Assembly: GCA_041689995.1 (NCBI GenBank)
Contig: JBDNFD010000077.1
Coordinates: 1-64,000, forward strand
Origin: DASSWG01 sp041689995
Lineage (GTDB): Bacteria; Bacteroidota; Bacteroidia; Flavobacteriales; Flavobacteriaceae
Length of the DNA: 64,000 bases
Reading direction: 5' to 3'
This document shows, one piece after another, positions 15,881 through 25,505 of this stretch; positions within the stretch are counted from its first letter, which is position 1; every line of letters starts with the position of its first letter. The position numbers were made by a program, and so were the translations under genes. A model generated the notes under the pieces. That model made no database searches and was not told the DNA's origin. It saw only the letters and a program-made list of their open reading frames with translations.

Positions 15881-17506
15881 TCAATTCTTTATGATTTTGA
15901 TCACTGAATTATTTTCCTTTGAACTGATTTTCACAAGATAAATTCCAGGAGCAAGATTTGACACATCGAATTCCATTACATTCTTTTTCAGGACCGAATG
16001 CAAAATTCTTTTCCCCGTAATTGAAAAAATTTCGAGGGATGCGAAATTATTTTTATTTGGAGATTTAATGAACAAGGTATTATTGACGGGATTGGGATAA
16101 ACGGAAATGGAAGTTTGCATCATGTTTTCTTCCGAAGAAAGATTTTCCAGCGCGACTTGAAAATTCGGAATTCCATAGCCTAAAAATATATCAGGATTTT
16201 GGAATTGTGAAGCAGATTCGCGAACAATCTGCATGATTTCCGCATTGGTTTTGCTAGGATCTGCTTGCCATAAACTCGCTACTGCCCCGGCCATTATGGG
16301 AGAACTGAAAGATGTTCCGCTGGCACTGGAAATATTCCCCGAAGGGTTAATTACTGCCGCTGAAGAACCGCGTGCGGCGACATCTGGTTTTACGCGACCA
16401 TCGGCTGTCGGCCCACGAGAACTAAACGAAGCGTAATTTTCATCAGCATCTACGGCACCAACCGTAAATGCACCAGGAGAATCTGCTGGAGCTGTGATTA
16501 TTCCCCAATCATTGTTTCCTGAATTTCCGGCCGAAGAAACAACCAACATTCCTTTTTCAAAAGCTAGCGTTGCTCCTTTCGAAATAAATGCAGTTTCCCC
16601 ATCCATATCAGTAGTTTGAAAGCTGTAATTCGAATTGTTGAAATTATTATAACCTAATGAAGAATTGATCACAAAAACGCCCAAACTATCTGCTCTTTCA
16701 GCGGCTTCGACCCAATACGCCATTTCTACCGGCATTTCGCTGCCCACATCTTCCGTCCTGTACAAAATCACACTAGCATCGGGTGCTGTGCCTGTATATT
16801 CATCGGTAATAAAACCGGTAATGCAACTCAAGACCTGGGCACCATGGGAACTGCCGGTAAAGGCAAACTCGTTCGTTTCACGATCCACAAAATCATAACC
16901 ATTTTTTAAATCGCCATTGTCTCGCATGCGTTGAAAAGCTTCGTTGGTTTCCACATTTGGAAATCCAGCATCCAAAATTGCCATAAGAATTCCTTCACCA
17001 GTATATCCTTGTTCGTGCAAATAATCCACATGAAGCATTTCAACCTGATTCGCGGCGGCTCCATAGTCGAAATCCGTTGTTATCCCAAATTTATTAAAGT
17101 TTTCATTGGTGGCGATTGGTCTTTTATATGAACGGGGATTTCCATTCAACGCCGGATCTGCAAATTCAATATGATCCACAAATGAAAAACTTGCCAGAGC
17201 TGAAATATCGGTCTGTGTACCGTTTACAAAAATACAATTGAACCATTTGGATTTTGCGAAAACCGTGATTCCCAATGCTGTTTTTATCTGAGAAATGTAG
17301 GATTCATTAACAGGAACATCGCGTGAATCGATTGGTGTTCCATGAAGATTTTTGCGATCCAGTGCCGCTTGGCTCAATATGGTAATGGGATTTGCCAAAG
17401 CGGCGGAGACATTTTGTTTATCATTGAAATAAATCCATGCTGATTCCGTTTGTGCGGAAACGATAAAACCGATCAGGAAGAAAAATGGGAGTACTATTTT
17501 TTTCAT
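15881..17506 (-). CDS. Secreted subtilisin-like (S8) serine protease with T9SS sorting tail
   Basis: A 541-residue exported protease. The ATG at 17506 starts a good signal peptide (about 1-19, FLIGFIVSAQ); an upstream ATG at 17557 would precede it with 17 odd residues. Catalytic Asp179 (AILDAGFP), His221 (SSHGAQV), the oxyanion Asn328 (AGNSG) and Ser399 (SGTSFSSPIMAG) are all present. Residues about 465-541 form a type A type IX secretion sorting domain (VYPNPVNNTLFI ... LAPGIYLVKI). The substrate is unknown. The sorting domain predicts surface attachment or release through the Bacteroidota T9SS. Confidence 0.95.
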   Translation of the reverse strand: MKKIVLPFFFLIGFIVSAQTESAWIYFNDKQNVSAALANPITILSQAALDRKNLHGTPIDSRDVPVNESYISQIKTALGITVFAKSKWFNCIFVNGTQTDISALASFSFVDHIEFADPALNGNPRSYKRPIATNENFNKFGITTDFDYGAAANQVEMLHVDYLHEQGYTGEGILMAILDAGFPNVETNEAFQRMRDNGDLKNGYDFVDRETNEFAFTGSSHGAQVLSCITGFITDEYTGTAPDASVILYRTEDVGSEMPVEMAYWVEAAERADSLGVFVINSSLGYNNFNNSNYSFQTTDMDGETAFISKGATLAFEKGMLVVSSAGNSGNNDWGIITAPADSPGAFTVGAVDADENYASFSSRGPTADGRVKPDVAARGSSAAVINPSGNISSASGTSFSSPIMAGAVASLWQADPSKTNAEIMQIVRESASQFQNPDIFLGYGIPNFQVALENLSSEENMMQTSISVYPNPVNNTLFIKSPNKNNFASLEIFSITGKRILHSVLKKNVMEFDVSNLAPGIYLVKISSKENNSVIKIIKN

Positions 17507-17636
17507 ATTCTGTGAAGATATTATTCCTTGGATTTTTCTTTGTGCAAGGTGCGACAAGGTACAAAATAAATGGGATTTCTGATTTTGTATGATCTATTCT
17601 GAAGGATAGTTTATTCGAAAAAACATCCCTAAAGTA

Positions 17637-18830
17637 CTAAGAAATTACTCCCGAACCCACCAATTCTTCCCCGAGGTACCAAGCGGCAAATTGTCCTTCT
17701 GTAATAGCAGTTTGGTAGTCTTCGAATAAAATATACAGACCATTTTCAGTTTGATATAATTTGGCTTTTTGTAAAGGTTGGCGATAGCGGATTCTTGCCA
17801 ATACTTCCATTTCTCCTCCTACTTGCAATTGAAGGTCCGTTCGTACCCAATGAATCTCATCTTGGCTAATGAATAAAGCCTTCCGAAGTAATCCCGGATG
17901 GTTTTTTCCTTGTCCGGTATAAATTATATTTTTTTCCACATCGGTTTCTATCACGAACAAAGGTTCGGGAGTTCCCCCAACCGCCAAGCCTTTTCGCTGT
18001 CCTTTGGTAAAATAATGTGCTCCTTGATGCGTTCCTACAACTTTTCCAAATTCTGGGGAATAAGTATGTTTTTCGGCAAAATAGGATAGCTCCTTCCGCT
18101 TATTTTCAAGATTCGGAATAACGCGATCATAAATTTTATCATCGGTGGAAATTTCTATGATTTTCCCTTGCTTGGGTTTCAACTTTTGTTGTAAAAATTC
18201 GGGCAACCTCACTTTTCCGATGAAGCACAAGCCTTGGGAATCTTTTTTTTCAGCGGTGATCAAACCCTGCGCTGCTGCGATTTTCCTCACCTCCGCTTTT
18301 TCCAGTTCCCCAATCGGGAAAAGTGTTCGAGACAATTGTTCCTGCGAAAGCTGACATAAAAAGTAGGACTGATCTTTGTTGGGATCATTTCCTTTCAATA
18401 AGCGATATAGTGTTTTAGGATTTTTTTTAGTGGTGATTTCGGCTTTTCGGCAGTAATGTCCTGTGGCCACAAAATCTGCTTTTAGAGATAAAGCGATTTT
18501 CATGAACACACCGAATTTTATTTCCCGATTGCACAATACATCTGGGTTTGGGGTGCGTCCGCGCTCATATTCACGAAACATATAATCTACTATTCGCTCT
18601 TTGTATTCTTCACTTAAATCTACGGTTTGAAACGGGATCTCCAGTTTTTCCGCGACGAGCATCGCGTCGTTGCTGTCGTCCAACCACGGGCATTCATCGC
18701 TGATGGTCACCGAATCATCATGCCAGTTTTTCATGAACAATCCGATTACTTCGTAACCTGCTTCTTTCAACAAATATGCAGCCACACTGGAATCTACTCC
18801 GCCGCTAAGTCCAACTACAACACGTTTCAT
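17637..18830 (-). CDS. tRNA 2-thiouridine(34) synthase MnmA
   Basis: Thiolates U34 of Lys, Glu and Gln tRNAs. It has 397 residues. The ATP pyrophosphatase loop GLSGGVDSS is at 8-16, and NPDVLCNREIKF carries the first catalytic Cys. The second is in DSQGLCFIG. The C-terminal beta-barrel region (about 300-397) is complete. It is slightly longer than the E. coli enzyme owing to short insertions such as DECPWLDDSND. Its start follows 83 bp after the MORN-repeat gene on the same strand. Confidence 0.97.
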   Translation of the reverse strand: MKRVVVGLSGGVDSSVAAYLLKEAGYEVIGLFMKNWHDDSVTISDECPWLDDSNDAMLVAEKLEIPFQTVDLSEEYKERIVDYMFREYERGRTPNPDVLCNREIKFGVFMKIALSLKADFVATGHYCRKAEITTKKNPKTLYRLLKGNDPNKDQSYFLCQLSQEQLSRTLFPIGELEKAEVRKIAAAQGLITAEKKDSQGLCFIGKVRLPEFLQQKLKPKQGKIIEISTDDKIYDRVIPNLENKRKELSYFAEKHTYSPEFGKVVGTHQGAHYFTKGQRKGLAVGGTPEPLFVIETDVEKNIIYTGQGKNHPGLLRKALFISQDEIHWVRTDLQLQVGGEMEVLARIRYRQPLQKAKLYQTENGLYILFEDYQTAITEGQFAAWYLGEELVGSGVIS

Positions 18831-18913
18831 TTCGTTTTCAATTATTGGGTTCTCAAGGTATTTCTATATTATCAAACTTTTCAAAATGGGCTTTGCTGTT
18901 CAAAAATCTCATT

Positions 18914-19603
18914 CTAATGTAACGGATAAACCGTTGTTTTCAGCAATTTTCCATTTTCATAGGTTTTCCATTCCCCATCCTTTCGGTTGTTTTTATAAGG
19001 TCCCGTGGATGTCAGATTTCCTTCGCCATCAAAATATTTCACGATGCCATTGAGTTCATCGTTTTTATAGTTGAAATATTTCACCAAAGTTCCATTTTCG
19101 GTGTAAACAAATTCTTCCCCGTTCAATTTTCCGTCCTCAAAAGTTGATATCTTCATCTTATTCCCGTTTAAAAAATAAGTTGTTTGTACCCCGTTCAACT
19201 TTCCATTTTCATAAAATTCGGTCATTAAAATTTTATCGGTGCCAGGATGGAAATAAACCCATTTTCCAACTCGGTTTCTACCCAACATTTCTCCTTCGCT
19301 CAGTAAATCCCCTTTGAGTGAAAAATAGACGATTTCCACTAAATCGCTGTTGCTGGAATATTTTTTTGTGGCGAATAGGAAAGATTTATTGTTGTGTTCC
19401 TTTTCTTCCGGGATTTTGTAAAATTCGAAAACACCAATTTCTTTACCATGTTCAAAAGTTCCTTGGTACCGGATTTGATCTGTTCCCTCATATAGTTTCA
19501 TCCATTTTCCGTGCCGTTTTCCATTCGAATCCATTTGATTGATTTCTTGGGAATATGCCGTCGTAATGAAAAAGAAAAGAAAATAAGTCATCAGATTTTT
19601 CAC
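18914..19603 (-). CDS. Exported MORN-repeat (YwqK-like) protein
   Basis: A 229-residue protein with a signal peptide (about 1-18, FFFITTAYSQ) followed by repeated MORN-type units: GKRHGKWMKLYEG, GKEIGVFEFY, GRNRVGKWVYFHPG, NGKLNGVQTTYFLNG, DGKLNGEEFVYTENG, NDELNGIVKYFDGEG and NNRKDGEWKTYENG. Databases often call such proteins YwqK-family antitoxins, but no toxin gene lies nearby, so that label would mislead. It probably works at the envelope. Its function is unknown. Confidence 0.85.
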   Translation of the reverse strand: MKNLMTYFLFFFITTAYSQEINQMDSNGKRHGKWMKLYEGTDQIRYQGTFEHGKEIGVFEFYKIPEEKEHNNKSFLFATKKYSSNSDLVEIVYFSLKGDLLSEGEMLGRNRVGKWVYFHPGTDKILMTEFYENGKLNGVQTTYFLNGNKMKISTFEDGKLNGEEFVYTENGTLVKYFNYKNDELNGIVKYFDGEGNLTSTGPYKNNRKDGEWKTYENGKLLKTTVYPLH

Positions 19604-19673
19604 GAATATTATTGTTTTGATTTTGTTTATTCATATGAACTCATCAAATGAAAATATATTTTGTCATAAACAG

Positions 19674-19697
19674 AAAGCTCCTTGTTGAAGGAGCTTT
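19674..19697 (-). terminator. Hairpin terminator after yidC
   Basis: AAAGCTCCTT (19674-19683) pairs perfectly with AAGGAGCTTT (19688-19697) around GTTG. It lies 33 bp past the yidC stop on the minus strand. The T-tracts are short on both sides, so it may act in either direction. Confidence 0.7.
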
Positions 19698-19729
19698 TAT
19701 CATTATTTTGGATTGGTATAAAAAACTTC

Positions 19730-21601
19730 CTACTTATTTCGCGTCTTTTTCTGTTGCTCGGCCTGCTCCATCATTTCTGACATTTTTCGAGCAAATTTTC
19801 CTTGTTTTTTGGGCTTTTTCTTGTTTTTTTCAATTTTAGCATGAATTTTTTCCTCGTCGATGATATAATTTTTTATAACAAGAATGATTCCAATGGTGAT
19901 CAGGTTCGATATAAAATAATACAAACTCAATCCGCTTGGATAATTATTGAAGAAAAACAACATGAAAATAGGGGAGAGGAACATCATATATTTCATCATT
20001 TTCCCCATATCCGGCATTCCTTCTTGTTGTGGCTGTGAGGCTGCCATATTGTTTCCGGTGGTCAATTTCATAGAGAAAAATATCGCGATGGATGCCAAAA
20101 TTGGAAACAAACTGACATGATTTCCGTAAAACGGAATTGTGAAGGGCAATTCTGCAATAACGTCGAAGCTCGACAAATCGTGAACCCAAAGGAAACTTTT
20201 ATTGCGCAAATCGAAAACCGACGGAAAAACCATGAACAACGCATAGAGAATCGGAATTTGTAGTATGGCCGGCAAACATCCAGCCAGCGGACTCGCGCCT
20301 GCTTTGTTTTGCAGCTTCATGGTTTCCTGCTGTTTTTTCATTGCATTGTCCTTATATTTTTTGGCGAGTTCGTCAATTTCAGGACGCAGAACTTTCATTT
20401 TAGCCTGCGATAAATATTGTTTGTATTGCACCGGCGACAACAACAATTTAATGGAAATTGTCAAAAAGATGATCGCAATTCCCGCAGGAAGAAACGACAT
20501 TAGGAAACCAAAAAATGGAAGGATCAGATATTGATTGATCCATTGAAAAATTCCCCAGCCCAAGGAAACAATTTCATCCAGGTTGCGGTCATAACTTGAC
20601 AGAATATTATAATCCGTAGGGCCATAGTACCAATTCATGGTTTTATTGAATTCGCCGCCCACTGCCGGAATCGGTACTATAGCAGTAAAAGCCTTCGTGA
20701 ACAATGTGTCGGTTTTTTCGTCTTCAACCAAATGTTTGGAAATGAATTTTCCGGTTTCAAAAGGCTGGTCCGTCAAAAGTATGGAAGTGAAGAAATGCTG
20801 TTTAAAAGCGATATATTCTATCTCCTTATCATCATTTTCATCTTCGCTTCCTTGGCCGGTATAATCGTCTTTTCCGTTTTCGTATCCATACGCGATTTCG
20901 GTATAACGATTTTCATAAGAAAGACTTTTTTCTTGCGAAAATGTTTTCATTTTCCATGTCAAAATAGCCGGATCGGAAGTGTTGATGGTGTTTTTTAATC
21001 CTTGTGAACGAATCACAAAATCGAGCATATATTCATCAGGGCGCAACGTATAAATATATTCCAGGTACTGATTTTCAGAAATTTTCAGTTTCATGGAAAG
21101 GCTTTTTCCATCGGCTGAAAGCTCGGGTTCGAAATATTGATTTTCTGTTTGAACTTTTTTTCCATCAGCGGTGGTTAAAGTCAAATCGAAGGAAGCGTTT
21201 CCGTCTTTTACCAAATAGATGGGCAAAGAATCATGGGAATGGAATTTCTTAATTTCGGCCTGTACAACTTGTCCACCTTTATTGCTGATCTTTAGTTTCA
21301 ACACATTGTTTTCCAATGTGGTGATGGTGTTTTTTGCAGAAGGAAGGTTAGAGGAATATCCGAATGTCCCGCTATTTTCTTCATTGGTGACTTTATGAAG
21401 GGAGTCAGTTTGAAAATTTGCAGTTTTGGGAATTTCTTGGATTTTCTGATCAGCAAGCGTGTCTTTTGCGACTTGCTCTGTTTTTTTGGAATCAATGGCC
21501 GCAGCTTCTTTTTGAGAACTTTGATAGAGCCACCACAATAAGATCGCGCCAATCAGCAAAAATCCAATAGCGGAATTGGCGTCGAATTTTTTATTTTCCA
21601 T
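19730..21601 (-). CDS. Membrane protein insertase YidC
   Basis: A 623-residue inner-membrane insertase that integrates proteins with or without SecYEG. An N-terminal anchor (IGFLLIGAILLWWLYQS, about 13-29) is followed by a large periplasmic P1 domain (about 85-350). Five C-terminal membrane segments contain the positively charged groove region (SIKLLLSPVQYKQYLSQAKMKVLRPEI) and PIFMLFFFNNYPSGLSLYYFISN. A basic cytosolic tail follows. It lies 123 bp after pyrG, a conserved Flavobacteriia order, and is probably co-transcribed. Confidence 0.97.
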   Translation of the reverse strand: MENKKFDANSAIGFLLIGAILLWWLYQSSQKEAAAIDSKKTEQVAKDTLADQKIQEIPKTANFQTDSLHKVTNEENSGTFGYSSNLPSAKNTITTLENNVLKLKISNKGGQVVQAEIKKFHSHDSLPIYLVKDGNASFDLTLTTADGKKVQTENQYFEPELSADGKSLSMKLKISENQYLEYIYTLRPDEYMLDFVIRSQGLKNTINTSDPAILTWKMKTFSQEKSLSYENRYTEIAYGYENGKDDYTGQGSEDENDDKEIEYIAFKQHFFTSILLTDQPFETGKFISKHLVEDEKTDTLFTKAFTAIVPIPAVGGEFNKTMNWYYGPTDYNILSSYDRNLDEIVSLGWGIFQWINQYLILPFFGFLMSFLPAGIAIIFLTISIKLLLSPVQYKQYLSQAKMKVLRPEIDELAKKYKDNAMKKQQETMKLQNKAGASPLAGCLPAILQIPILYALFMVFPSVFDLRNKSFLWVHDLSSFDVIAELPFTIPFYGNHVSLFPILASIAIFFSMKLTTGNNMAASQPQQEGMPDMGKMMKYMMFLSPIFMLFFFNNYPSGLSLYYFISNLITIGIILVIKNYIIDEEKIHAKIEKNKKKPKKQGKFARKMSEMMEQAEQQKKTRNK

Positions 21602-21724
21602 AGTTGTACTGTACGTTCCTATCCGAAATGTGGATAAATAAATTTGGTTTGATTTTTTTCTCTTTTCGCTGCAAAAATCGGTTTTTTCATTGATATTCCG
21701 TTTAATTTCAGCAGCTATTTTGTC

Positions 21725-23356
21725 TTATGAAACTTTAAGCCCGTCTTTTCTATGCGAAAATTCTTTGGTAGCTTTTACAAATGCTACAAATAATGGATGG
21801 GGACAGGCCACGGTACTTTTGAATTCTGGATGATATTGTACCCCAATGAACCACGGATGGTTTTCCAACTCGATGGTTTCTACCAAACCCGTTTTAGGAT
21901 TGATTCCGGAACTGATCATTCCTGCTTTTTCCAAAGCATCTTTGTATTGGTTGTTATATTCATAACGATGGCGATGACGCTCGTGAATAATTGTTTCTCC
22001 ATAAATTTTTTCTATCAAACTCCCTTCTTTTAGCTGACATTCCCAGGAACCTAAGCGCATTGTGCCACCTTTGTCTATAACGGTTTTTTGTTCCTCCATA
22101 AGATCTACAACGGGATAAGGAGTTTTTTCGGACATTTCGGTGGAGTTTGCTCCTTTCAATTGGAGGACATTTCGGGCATATTCGATAATTGCCATTTGCA
22201 TTCCCAAACATATTCCAAAGAAAGGCAATTTGTTTTCCCGTGCGTATTTCACAGCCTCAATCTTTCCTTCAATTCCGCGTTCACCAAATCCCGGGGCGAC
22301 CAAAATTCCGTCTAAATGACTGATTTTTTCATTAACGGGTTTGTCGAGGAATTCGGAATGAACGCTCTCAATATTCACTTTTACTTCATTTTCGGCACCT
22401 GCATGAATAAAAGATTCTAAAATGGATTTATAGGAATCCTGCAATTCCACATATTTTCCTACCAAACCGATTGTTACTTCGCTTTTTGGATTTTTATGAC
22501 GCTGTAAAAATTGGTTCCACTGTTTCAAGTTCGGCGGAGTTTCGTCCGAAAGATGCAGTTTTTCTAAGGCAATACTGTCCAAACCTTCTTCCAACATCAA
22601 ATTTGGCACATCGTAAATCGTGGAAGCATCAATGGATTCGATCACTGCTTCTTTTTTCACGTTGCAGAACAGAGCCAGTTTGGATTTAAGCTCTTCGTTC
22701 AAATGATGTTCTGTTCGGCAAACAAGAATATCGGCACTGATTCCGCTTTCCATCAAAGTTTTGATGCTGTGTTGCGTGGGTTTTGTTTTCAATTCTTTGG
22801 CCGCAGAAAGATAGGGGATAAGCGTTAAATGGATTACCAGCGCATTGTGTTCGCCGAGTTCCCATTTCAACTGACGCACGGATTCGATATAAGGAAGCGA
22901 CTCGATATCGCCCACTGTGCCACCAATTTCGGTGATCACGATGTCATATTCCCCGCTTTTTCCCAGAATTTGAATGCGTTCTTTTATTTCATTGGTAATA
23001 TGTGGAACAACTTGAACAGTTTTCCCCAAGAATTCACCGCGGCGTTCTTTCTCAATCACGCTCTGGTAAATTCTTCCTGTTGTCACGTTGTTGGCTTGTG
23101 AAGTATTTACGTTCAAAAAACGTTCGTAATGTCCTAAATCCAAATCTGTTTCGGCTCCATCTTCGGTGACAAAGCATTCCCCATGTTCATACGGATTTAA
23201 TGTGCCCGGATCAATATTGATATAAGGATCAAGTTTTTGAATGGTCACCCGATATCCACGGGCTTGTAATAGTTTGGCAAGTGATGCAGCGATAATTCCT
23301 TTTCCGAGGGACGAAGAAACTCCGCCGGTCACAAAAATATATTTTGTTTGGGCCAT
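21725..23356 (-). CDS. CTP synthase
   Basis: Makes CTP from UTP, ATP and glutamine. It has 543 residues. The synthetase domain (about 1-270) opens with KYIFVTGGVSSSLGKGI and includes DLDLGHYERF. The class I glutamine amidotransferase domain (about 295-535) has GICLGMQ with the nucleophile Cys and a C-terminal GVQYHPEF His-Glu pair. First gene of the pyrG-yidC unit. Confidence 0.98.
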   Translation of the reverse strand: MAQTKYIFVTGGVSSSLGKGIIAASLAKLLQARGYRVTIQKLDPYINIDPGTLNPYEHGECFVTEDGAETDLDLGHYERFLNVNTSQANNVTTGRIYQSVIEKERRGEFLGKTVQVVPHITNEIKERIQILGKSGEYDIVITEIGGTVGDIESLPYIESVRQLKWELGEHNALVIHLTLIPYLSAAKELKTKPTQHSIKTLMESGISADILVCRTEHHLNEELKSKLALFCNVKKEAVIESIDASTIYDVPNLMLEEGLDSIALEKLHLSDETPPNLKQWNQFLQRHKNPKSEVTIGLVGKYVELQDSYKSILESFIHAGAENEVKVNIESVHSEFLDKPVNEKISHLDGILVAPGFGERGIEGKIEAVKYARENKLPFFGICLGMQMAIIEYARNVLQLKGANSTEMSEKTPYPVVDLMEEQKTVIDKGGTMRLGSWECQLKEGSLIEKIYGETIIHERHRHRYEYNNQYKDALEKAGMISSGINPKTGLVETIELENHPWFIGVQYHPEFKSTVACPHPLFVAFVKATKEFSHRKDGLKVS

Positions 23357-23391
23357 TTTGAGCGTTTTTAGTACATTGTCCGTACGGAGTG

Positions 23392-23399
23392 CAAAAATA
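23392..23399 (-). promoter_or_regulatory. Promoter -7 element (TATTTTTG) before pyrG
   Basis: TATTTTTG on the minus strand matches TAnnTTTG exactly, 35 bp before the ATG. At the -33 distance there is TTC instead of TTG. Confidence 0.5.
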
Positions 23400-23475
23400 C
23401 AAATAAAGTATGGAGCATGAACCGCGGCATGGAAAATTTAGAAGTGAATAGAAAAGCACCTTATAATTTCCAAAA

Positions 23476-23503
23476 AAAAATACGGCCAAAAAGCCGTATT
23501 TTT
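23476..23503 (-). terminator. Intrinsic terminator after sodC
   Basis: AAAAATACGGC (23476-23486) and GCCGTATTTTT (23493-23503) form an 11-bp stem around CAAAAA, with A and T tracts on both sides. It lies just past the sodC stop and before the pyrG promoter. Confidence 0.88.
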
Positions 23504-23526
23504 TGAAGTGATATAGGAATGGTAAA

Positions 23527-24138
23527 TTACATGGTAATTGTACCACACGCCATTCGGGAACCCGCAGCACCACTTGGTTGCGAAGTATAGTCGTCCACTC
23601 CTTCATGTACGATCACAGAATGGCCCAAAATATCTTTTGTGGCATCACCACATCCAATGCACCACTCATCGGTGGAAAAGGAAATTTCACCGATGCCATC
23701 ATTGTTTACTTTGAAATTGCCAATATCACCTTTGTGATATCCTTCGTCAGAGCCCCATCTTCCATGCGGTTCTTCTGTTGGATTCCAGTGTCCTCCTGCG
23801 GCTTTCATAGAAGAGCAATCTGCATTTGCATGTATGTGAATTGCGTGCGTTCCTTCGGCCAATCCTTTGATGGATCCTTCCATGGTAACTTTTCCATTTT
23901 TTTGTGTAAAAGTTACTTGTCCCGAAATATCGGAACCATCCATTCCTTTTAGATCTACCACAACTTTCTTCTCATCCATGGAATTATTGTCCATAGTGGA
24001 ATTTTCGTCCATATCGCGATCAGCGTTCATTTCGGTTTGATCGTCCATATTATTCATTCCATCATCTTTCTTGTTATCTTTACAAGAACTTGCAAAAACC
24101 AAGGCAACCGTAGCCAAGATTAAACTTACTTTTTTCAT
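23527..24138 (-). CDS. Cu/Zn superoxide dismutase lipoprotein
   Basis: Removes superoxide in the periplasm. It has 203 residues. The lipobox gives a lipidated Cys19 (VFASSC), followed by a Met/Asp/Asn-rich linker (about 20-55). The SOD domain covers about 57-203. Copper ligands His101 and His103 (IHIH), bridging His117 (GGHWNP), zinc ligands His125, His135 and Asp138, and copper ligand His178 (IVHEG) are all visible. Cys108 and Cys198 are placed for the structural disulfide. An extra CIGCGD (C160/C163) sits in the long loop. It is monocistronic, ended by a strong terminator. Confidence 0.95.
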   Translation of the reverse strand: MKKVSLILATVALVFASSCKDNKKDDGMNNMDDQTEMNADRDMDENSTMDNNSMDEKKVVVDLKGMDGSDISGQVTFTQKNGKVTMEGSIKGLAEGTHAIHIHANADCSSMKAAGGHWNPTEEPHGRWGSDEGYHKGDIGNFKVNNDGIGEISFSTDEWCIGCGDATKDILGHSVIVHEGVDDYTSQPSGAAGSRMACGTITM

Positions 24139-24236
24139 TTTATGAAATTTTTGGTTAAAATTAAGTAACGAAATTACGATAATGATTTTTCCTGCACAAA
24201 ATATTTAATAAAGCTTAACACAATTTTATTGTATTT

Positions 24237-25451
24237 TCACTTCAAAAGCGTCGTCTTAATTTGTGTTTTCGAAATCAGGGTTTTATGGACCGGGCATTTT
24301 TTAGCAATATTTAAAAGTTTTTGTTGCTGGGTTTCATCAAGGTTTCCTTCCAATTTTATAAATAATCCGAAGGTGTCAATTTTTGCGCTTTCTTCGGAAC
24401 ATTCTTTACAGTCCAAAGTATGCTCTCGTCCATAATTAATATGAACCTCCACGGTTTCCAATTCCCATTTTTTTCTTTTTGCATAAAGCTGAAGGGTCAT
24501 GGCCGTGCAAGCTGCAAGGCCGGCGGAAAGCAGTTCATACGGATTTGGGCCAAAATCATTCCCGTTAAAAGATTTGGGTTCGTCTGCGGTCATGTAATGC
24601 TTGCCGAGTTTCATTTTGGTAGTGAATCCATCGGTTTGGTTCAAACTTGCCATGACTTCGTGTTTGCTTTGCAATTTTTCTTCATGGGGAATTTCCAAAT
24701 AGCGCATGGCCCAGCTTGCACAGACTTTTCCAACATAAATAGCATCTTTTTCATTGGTCAATAAATGATCGGCACCATCCAATGAAATGAATCCTTTTGG
24801 ATGATGCGCTATTTTATACAATTTTTCGGCATTGCTGATGGAAACAATTTCATCTTGAGGGGAATGAAAAATCAAGATGGGTTTTTGCAGTTCCTGTAAA
24901 ATTTCCTCGTAATTCTTGTTTTCTAAATCGTCCAAAAATGATTTCTTGATGGTGAAATTCCGTCCCCCCACATTCACCAAGGCTTTTCCTGATTCTTGGA
25001 TTTCTTCAAGGTCGTTCCTGAGAAGATGTTTTATGTGATCTGGTTCCGCGGGGCTTCCAATTGTTGCCAAGGCTCTGATATTTTCGAGCCTTTCCGCCGC
25101 ATATATAGCAGCGGTTCCGCCCAAAGAATGCCCAATTAGCATGGTGGGAGGTTTGTAATTTTCAGATAAAAAATCAGAAGCGGCGACTAAATCGTCAATA
25201 TTATGTGAAAAATCGGTGTTTTCAAATTGACCTTCACTATCGCCTAATCCGGTGAAATCGAATCTCAAAACCGCAAAACCTTCAGCAATGAGCGCTCGTG
25301 AAATATCCACAACTGCCGAAAAATTTTTGTTCCCCGTAAAACAATGTGCGAAAATTACATAATTATGCGGAAGCCTATTTGCGGGAAGCTCCAGCCTTCC
25401 TTCTAATTCTTGGTTATTTTTATTAAGGAAAACGACTTTTTCAAAACTCAT
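24237..25451 (-). CDS. Bifunctional alpha/beta-hydrolase and OsmC family protein
   Basis: A 404-residue fusion. Residues about 1-255 form an alpha/beta hydrolase with nucleophile Ser109 in GHSLGG, an acidic residue in SPQDEIV and His in DGADHLL. Residues about 265-404 form an OsmC/YhfA-type domain with the two redox cysteines in GLAACTAMTL and KKCPVHKTL, used by OsmC proteins to reduce organic hydroperoxides. This domain order is a known fusion in Bacteroidota. A plausible role is hydrolysis plus detoxification of esters or peroxides. The substrate is unknown. Confidence 0.92.
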   Translation of the reverse strand: MSFEKVVFLNKNNQELEGRLELPANRLPHNYVIFAHCFTGNKNFSAVVDISRALIAEGFAVLRFDFTGLGDSEGQFENTDFSHNIDDLVAASDFLSENYKPPTMLIGHSLGGTAAIYAAERLENIRALATIGSPAEPDHIKHLLRNDLEEIQESGKALVNVGGRNFTIKKSFLDDLENKNYEEILQELQKPILIFHSPQDEIVSISNAEKLYKIAHHPKGFISLDGADHLLTNEKDAIYVGKVCASWAMRYLEIPHEEKLQSKHEVMASLNQTDGFTTKMKLGKHYMTADEPKSFNGNDFGPNPYELLSAGLAACTAMTLQLYAKRKKWELETVEVHINYGREHTLDCKECSEESAKIDTFGLFIKLEGNLDETQQQKLLNIAKKCPVHKTLISKTQIKTTLLK

Positions 25452-25505
25452 ATTTGTTGGGTTTTTAATATGGTGGAAGGATTTTTATTGTGGAAAATTA
25501 ATTGT

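Noticed and set aside
16233..16436. Plus-strand ORFs inside the subtilase, yidC, pyrG and clpC genes
   Set aside because: They are antisense shadows of well-supported genes with complete catalytic motifs.
18914..19603. Toxin-antitoxin antitoxin label for the MORN-repeat protein
   Set aside because: It has a signal peptide and no adjacent toxin gene; the neighbours are mnmA and yidC.
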